Source of the DNA: Rhodospirillales bacterium
GTDB taxonomy: Bacteria > Pseudomonadota > Alphaproteobacteria > Reyranellales > Reyranellaceae
Direction of reading: 5' to 3'
NCBI GenBank assembly: GCA_016185145.1
Contig: JACPOB010000068.1
Span: forward strand, 1-64,000
Length of the DNA stretch: 64,000 nt
Shown: piece after piece, positions 61,897-64,000 of the stretch
Numbering within the stretch: the stretch's first letter is position 1
Layout: every line of letters starts with the position of its first letter
The notes under the pieces: generated by a model
Databases searched by the model: none
What the model was told of the DNA's origin: nothing
The model's input: the letters and a program-made list of their open reading frames with translations, nothing else
Program-made: the position numbers and the translations under genes

Positions 61897-62669
61897 CAGC
61901 GGCCCTTCCAGTTGCCCGGCCGCTTCTCGGCGTAGGACTTCACGCCCTCCTTGAAGTCCTCGGTCTTGCGCGTCCAGTCCTGCTCGGTGAGCTCGCGCTC
62001 GGTCGCAGCCTCGGCGGCATCGGCGAAGCCGCGCCGCATGGTCTCACGCGTCGACATCACGGCGAGCGGCGCCGATTCGGCGATCTCGTGGGCGAGCTTC
62101 ATCGCCTCCTTGCGCACGTCGGCGAGCGGCGCCAGCACGTCGGCGAGGCCCCATTCGACCGCCTGCTCGCCGCCGATGCGGCGGCCGGTCAGGAACATCA
62201 GGTTGGCGCGCTGCTGGCCCACCAGGCGCGGCAGCGTGAAGGTCAGCGAGAAGCCGGGATGGAAGCCGAGCCGCGTGAAGTTTGCGGCAAAGCGCGCCTC
62301 CGGCGCGGCGACGCGGAAGTCCGGCATCAGGGCGAGGCCGAGGCCGCCGCCGATCGCCGGGCCCTGGATGGCGCCGATGCTGGGCTTCTTGGAGCGGAAC
62401 AGCCGGGTCGCCTCCTTGTAGAGGTGCTTGCCGCTTTCGGCCGAGCCGGTCTGCGGCCGGTTGGCGAAATCGGCCCCGGCGCAGAAAGACTTGCCCTGCG
62501 CACAGAGCACATAGGCGCGGATATTGACGTCGCGGTCGAACGCCTCGAAGGCGTCGGCGATCTGGTTGATCAGCGAATTGTCGAAGAAATTGTGCGGCGG
62601 TCGCTGGATTTCGACGATGCCGACATGACCTTCGCTGCTGACGCCGATATCCTTGTAGGTGGCGCTCAT
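61896..62669 (-). CDS. Enoyl-CoA hydratase/isomerase family protein
   Basis: A 257-residue crotonase-fold protein. VGIVEIQRPPHNFFDNSLI at the start, LCAQGKSFCAGADF (oxyanion loop), and GAIQGPAIGGGLGLALMPDF (second oxyanion element) are conserved. At the sites where hydratases carry catalytic Glu residues the text reads GLGLALMPD and LGFHPGFSLTFTLPRL, so at least one Glu is missing and another crotonase-type reaction is possible. It is the first gene of the group with the SDR at 61081. Confidence 0.88.
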   Translation of the reverse strand: MSATYKDIGVSSEGHVGIVEIQRPPHNFFDNSLINQIADAFEAFDRDVNIRAYVLCAQGKSFCAGADFANRPQTGSAESGKHLYKEATRLFRSKKPSIGAIQGPAIGGGLGLALMPDFRVAAPEARFAANFTRLGFHPGFSLTFTLPRLVGQQRANLMFLTGRRIGGEQAVEWGLADVLAPLADVRKEAMKLAHEIAESAPLAVMSTRETMRRGFADAAEAATERELTEQDWTRKTEDFKEGVKSYAEKRPGNWKGR

Positions 62670-62751
62670 ACGTTTCCCCCACGGGCTAAATGAATGAGCC
62701 GCGATATTGCCCCGCCGCCGGGGCGCCCGTCGAGTTGGGAGGAGAGCAAGA

Positions 62752-63693
62752 ATGTCGCAAAGCGAACGCCACGCACCGGGTCATGCACTGGTCGTAGGCG
62801 GTGGCACGATGGGCGTGGGAATCATCGCGATGTTCCTGGGCGGCGGCTGGAAAGTGGACGTCGTGTCGCGCTCGGCCTCGACGCGCGAGGGCCTGCCCGA
62901 CGCCTGTGCGCGCGCTCTCGCCGCACTCGGCAAGCCCGTCGACACGTCAGGGCTCGCGACCTATGCGACGCTGCCGGAAGCGTCATGGAAGACGATCGAT
63001 GTCGTCGTCGAGACGGTGACCGAGGATCTCGAGCTGAAGCGCCGGCTGTTCGCCGAGATGGAGGCGCTGGCGCGGCCCGACTGCGCCATCACCTCGAACT
63101 CATCGAGCTTCCCGATCAGCGAGATCGCCAAGGGCCTCGCGACCCAGGGCCGCATGATGGGCCTGCACTTCTTCATGCCGGCTCATCTTATCCCGCTGGT
63201 CGAGGTCGTGCGTTCGGTCCACACCGACGTGCAGCAGGCCGAGCGCGTCGGCGAGATCATGCGTGCGCTCGGCAAGCGGCCGGTTCAGGTCAAGAAGGAC
63301 GTCATCGGCTTCTTGGGCAACCGCATCCAGGGCGCCTTGATGCGCGAAGCCTTGTGGCTGATCGAGCAGGGCGTCGCCTCGCCCGAGGACATCGATGCCA
63401 CGGTGCGGCTCAGCTTCGGCTTCCGCTACGCCGCGGCCGGCCCGATCGTGCAGAAGGAGCACTCGGGCTGGGACACGACCTGCGCCGTCGCCAAGATCAT
63501 CTGGCCCGACCTCACCAACGCGGACGGCCCGCCGCCGGTCCTGCAGAAGAACGTCGACGAAGGCCGCATCGGCTTCAAGACCAAGCGCGGCTTCTTCGAG
63601 TGGGACGACCAGTCGATTGCCAAGGAGCGCGCGCGCTACGAGAACGCCCTGCGCAAATGCCTGGAGATCTTCCGTGAGGAAGGGATTCTCTAA
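62752..63693 (+). CDS. 3-hydroxyacyl-CoA dehydrogenase
   Basis: GGGAGGAG precedes ATG 62752 (MSQSERHAPG), giving 313 residues; the frame is open 15 codons upstream. It has VVGGGTMGVGIIAMFL (NAD motif), SNSSSFPISEIA, GLHFFMPAHLIPLVEVV (catalytic His region) and, in the C-terminal domain, GFLGNRIQGALMREALWL. It oxidises a 3-hydroxyacyl-CoA. It is transcribed away from the enoyl-CoA hydratase gene, with 82 bases between them. Confidence 0.92.
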   Translation: MSQSERHAPGHALVVGGGTMGVGIIAMFLGGGWKVDVVSRSASTREGLPDACARALAALGKPVDTSGLATYATLPEASWKTIDVVVETVTEDLELKRRLFAEMEALARPDCAITSNSSSFPISEIAKGLATQGRMMGLHFFMPAHLIPLVEVVRSVHTDVQQAERVGEIMRALGKRPVQVKKDVIGFLGNRIQGALMREALWLIEQGVASPEDIDATVRLSFGFRYAAAGPIVQKEHSGWDTTCAVAKIIWPDLTNADGPPPVLQKNVDEGRIGFKTKRGFFEWDDQSIAKERARYENALRKCLEIFREEGIL

Positions 63694-63718
63694 AGCGTTG
63701 TCCACGCTGCTTGGCTCG

Positions 63719-63864
63719 TTCCTCCCCAGCGAAGCTGGGGAGGTGTCCGCGTGAGCGCCTTCACAGGCGCGTTAGCGGACGGAGGGGTCGTGAGCAGCAA
63801 TACGGTCGCTCATGACCCCTCCGGCCCTACGGGCCACCTCCCCACGCGGAGCGTGGGGAGGAAG
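63719..63864. repeat. Family C paired hairpins, copy 4
   Basis: CCTCCCCAGCGAAGCTGGGGAGG at the left and CCTCCCCACGCGGAGCGTGGGGAGG at the right enclose inverted GGAGGGGTCGTGAGC and GCTCATGACCCCTCC. The left arm includes a GTCCGC...GCGGAC hairpin. It begins 25 bases behind the dehydrogenase stop. Confidence 0.85.
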
Positions 63865-63881
63865 TGATTCAGACCGCCTGC

Positions 63882-64000
63882 TCAGTAGCCCGCTTTCCGG
63901 AGCCCGTCCCTCAAATGCAGCAGGTCCTCCTGCCGCGCGTAGTGCATGGTGGCGAGCAACTTCTCGAGGTCGAGGGCGCGGTCGAGCTCGCGCAGCCGGC
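63882..64000 (-). CDS. C-terminal end of an unidentified protein (5' part beyond window)
   Basis: The minus frame from the right edge to TGA 63882 is open and reads RLRELDRALDLEKLLATMHY then ARQEDLLHLRDGLRKAGY, a helical, charged end. Codon use is like the neighbouring genes. Too short to name a family. Confidence 0.5.
   Translation of the reverse strand, partial: RLRELDRALDLEKLLATMHYARQEDLLHLRDGLRKAGY

Overview
The window is high-GC chromosomal DNA with dense genes on both strands, short spacers and Shine-Dalgarno sites of the GGAGG type. Protocatechuate 3,4-dioxygenase genes, a tripartite tricarboxylate transporter, orphan TAXI and ABC binding proteins, class III cyclases, IlvD/Edd and RraA enzymes, a single-chain acyl-CoA carboxylase and several palindromic REP-like repeat families together suggest a free-living, metabolically versatile alphaproteobacterium (a soil or water Rhodospirillales or Bradyrhizobium-like organism). 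This is inferred from gene content; no rRNA or other phylogenetic marker is present. No CRISPR array, phage, insertion sequence or rRNA operon is visible.

Layout. 1-4.1 kb: the N-terminal 1269 residues of an autotransporter with PATR repeats (minus strand, running off the left edge), preceded by a fragment of a CinA N-terminal domain whose stop overlaps the autotransporter start. 4.3-12.2 kb: orphan sugar-type ABC binding protein, class C beta-lactamase-like hydrolase, ABM monooxygenase, PQQ dehydrogenase, TauD dioxygenase and an alpha/beta hydrolase-cyclase fusion. 12.2-16.6 kb: a tightly packed four-gene envelope cassette (membrane coiled-coil/Sel1 protein, TAXI binding protein, VasI-like protein, periplasmic DsrE-like protein) that I do not recognise as a described system. 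About 17.0 kb: a decayed serine-tRNA-like sequence. 17.3-24.5 kb: penicillin acylase family enzyme, UspA, pcaH-pcaG-pcaB for protocatechuate ring cleavage, and a phosphodiesterase. 24.6-32.7 kb: FAD oxidoreductase, CusF-like protein lacking copper ligands, phosphonate monoester hydrolase/sulfatase, two 2-hydroxyacid dehydrogenases, a class III cyclase broken by an exact 11-bp tandem duplication, and a trypsin-like protease with calcium-type repeats.

33-41.7 kb: IlvD/Edd dehydratase, AroA-like EPSP synthase and RraA-like aldolase in a row; then atzG-atzE with an AtzH/HpxZ-like gene, divergent from an atzF-like allophanate hydrolase, a set that would convert carboxybiuret to ammonia and CO2; then an SDR. 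41.8-45.3 kb: a tandem duplication of an FMN hydroxyacid oxidase plus double-HTH protein module, one oxidase copy eroded to its last ~32 codons. 45.3-57.1 kb: a second TauD enzyme, an orphan family 5 binding protein, the single-chain biotin-dependent carboxylase, a flavodoxin-like protein, a DUF4239 protein, an SDR and tctB-tctA-tctC. 57.2-63.7 kb: acyl-CoA metabolism (two adjacent acyl-CoA dehydrogenases, SDR, enoyl-CoA hydratase, 3-hydroxyacyl-CoA dehydrogenase) with a DOPA-dioxygenase-like gene, a stand-alone CinA C-terminal domain gene and a DUF423 gene.

Spacers hold at least four repeat families: (A) CTCAGGGTGAGG/CTTCGAGAC elements at 22.06, 37.30 and 58.51 kb; (B) CTTCCGGACCGC palindromes at 22.97, 26.34 and 52.40 kb, one a perfect 81-bp palindrome; (C) paired GGGGAGG hairpins at 32.79, 35.99, 48.40 and 63.72 kb; (D) a 36-bp element at 41.72 and 57.23 kb.
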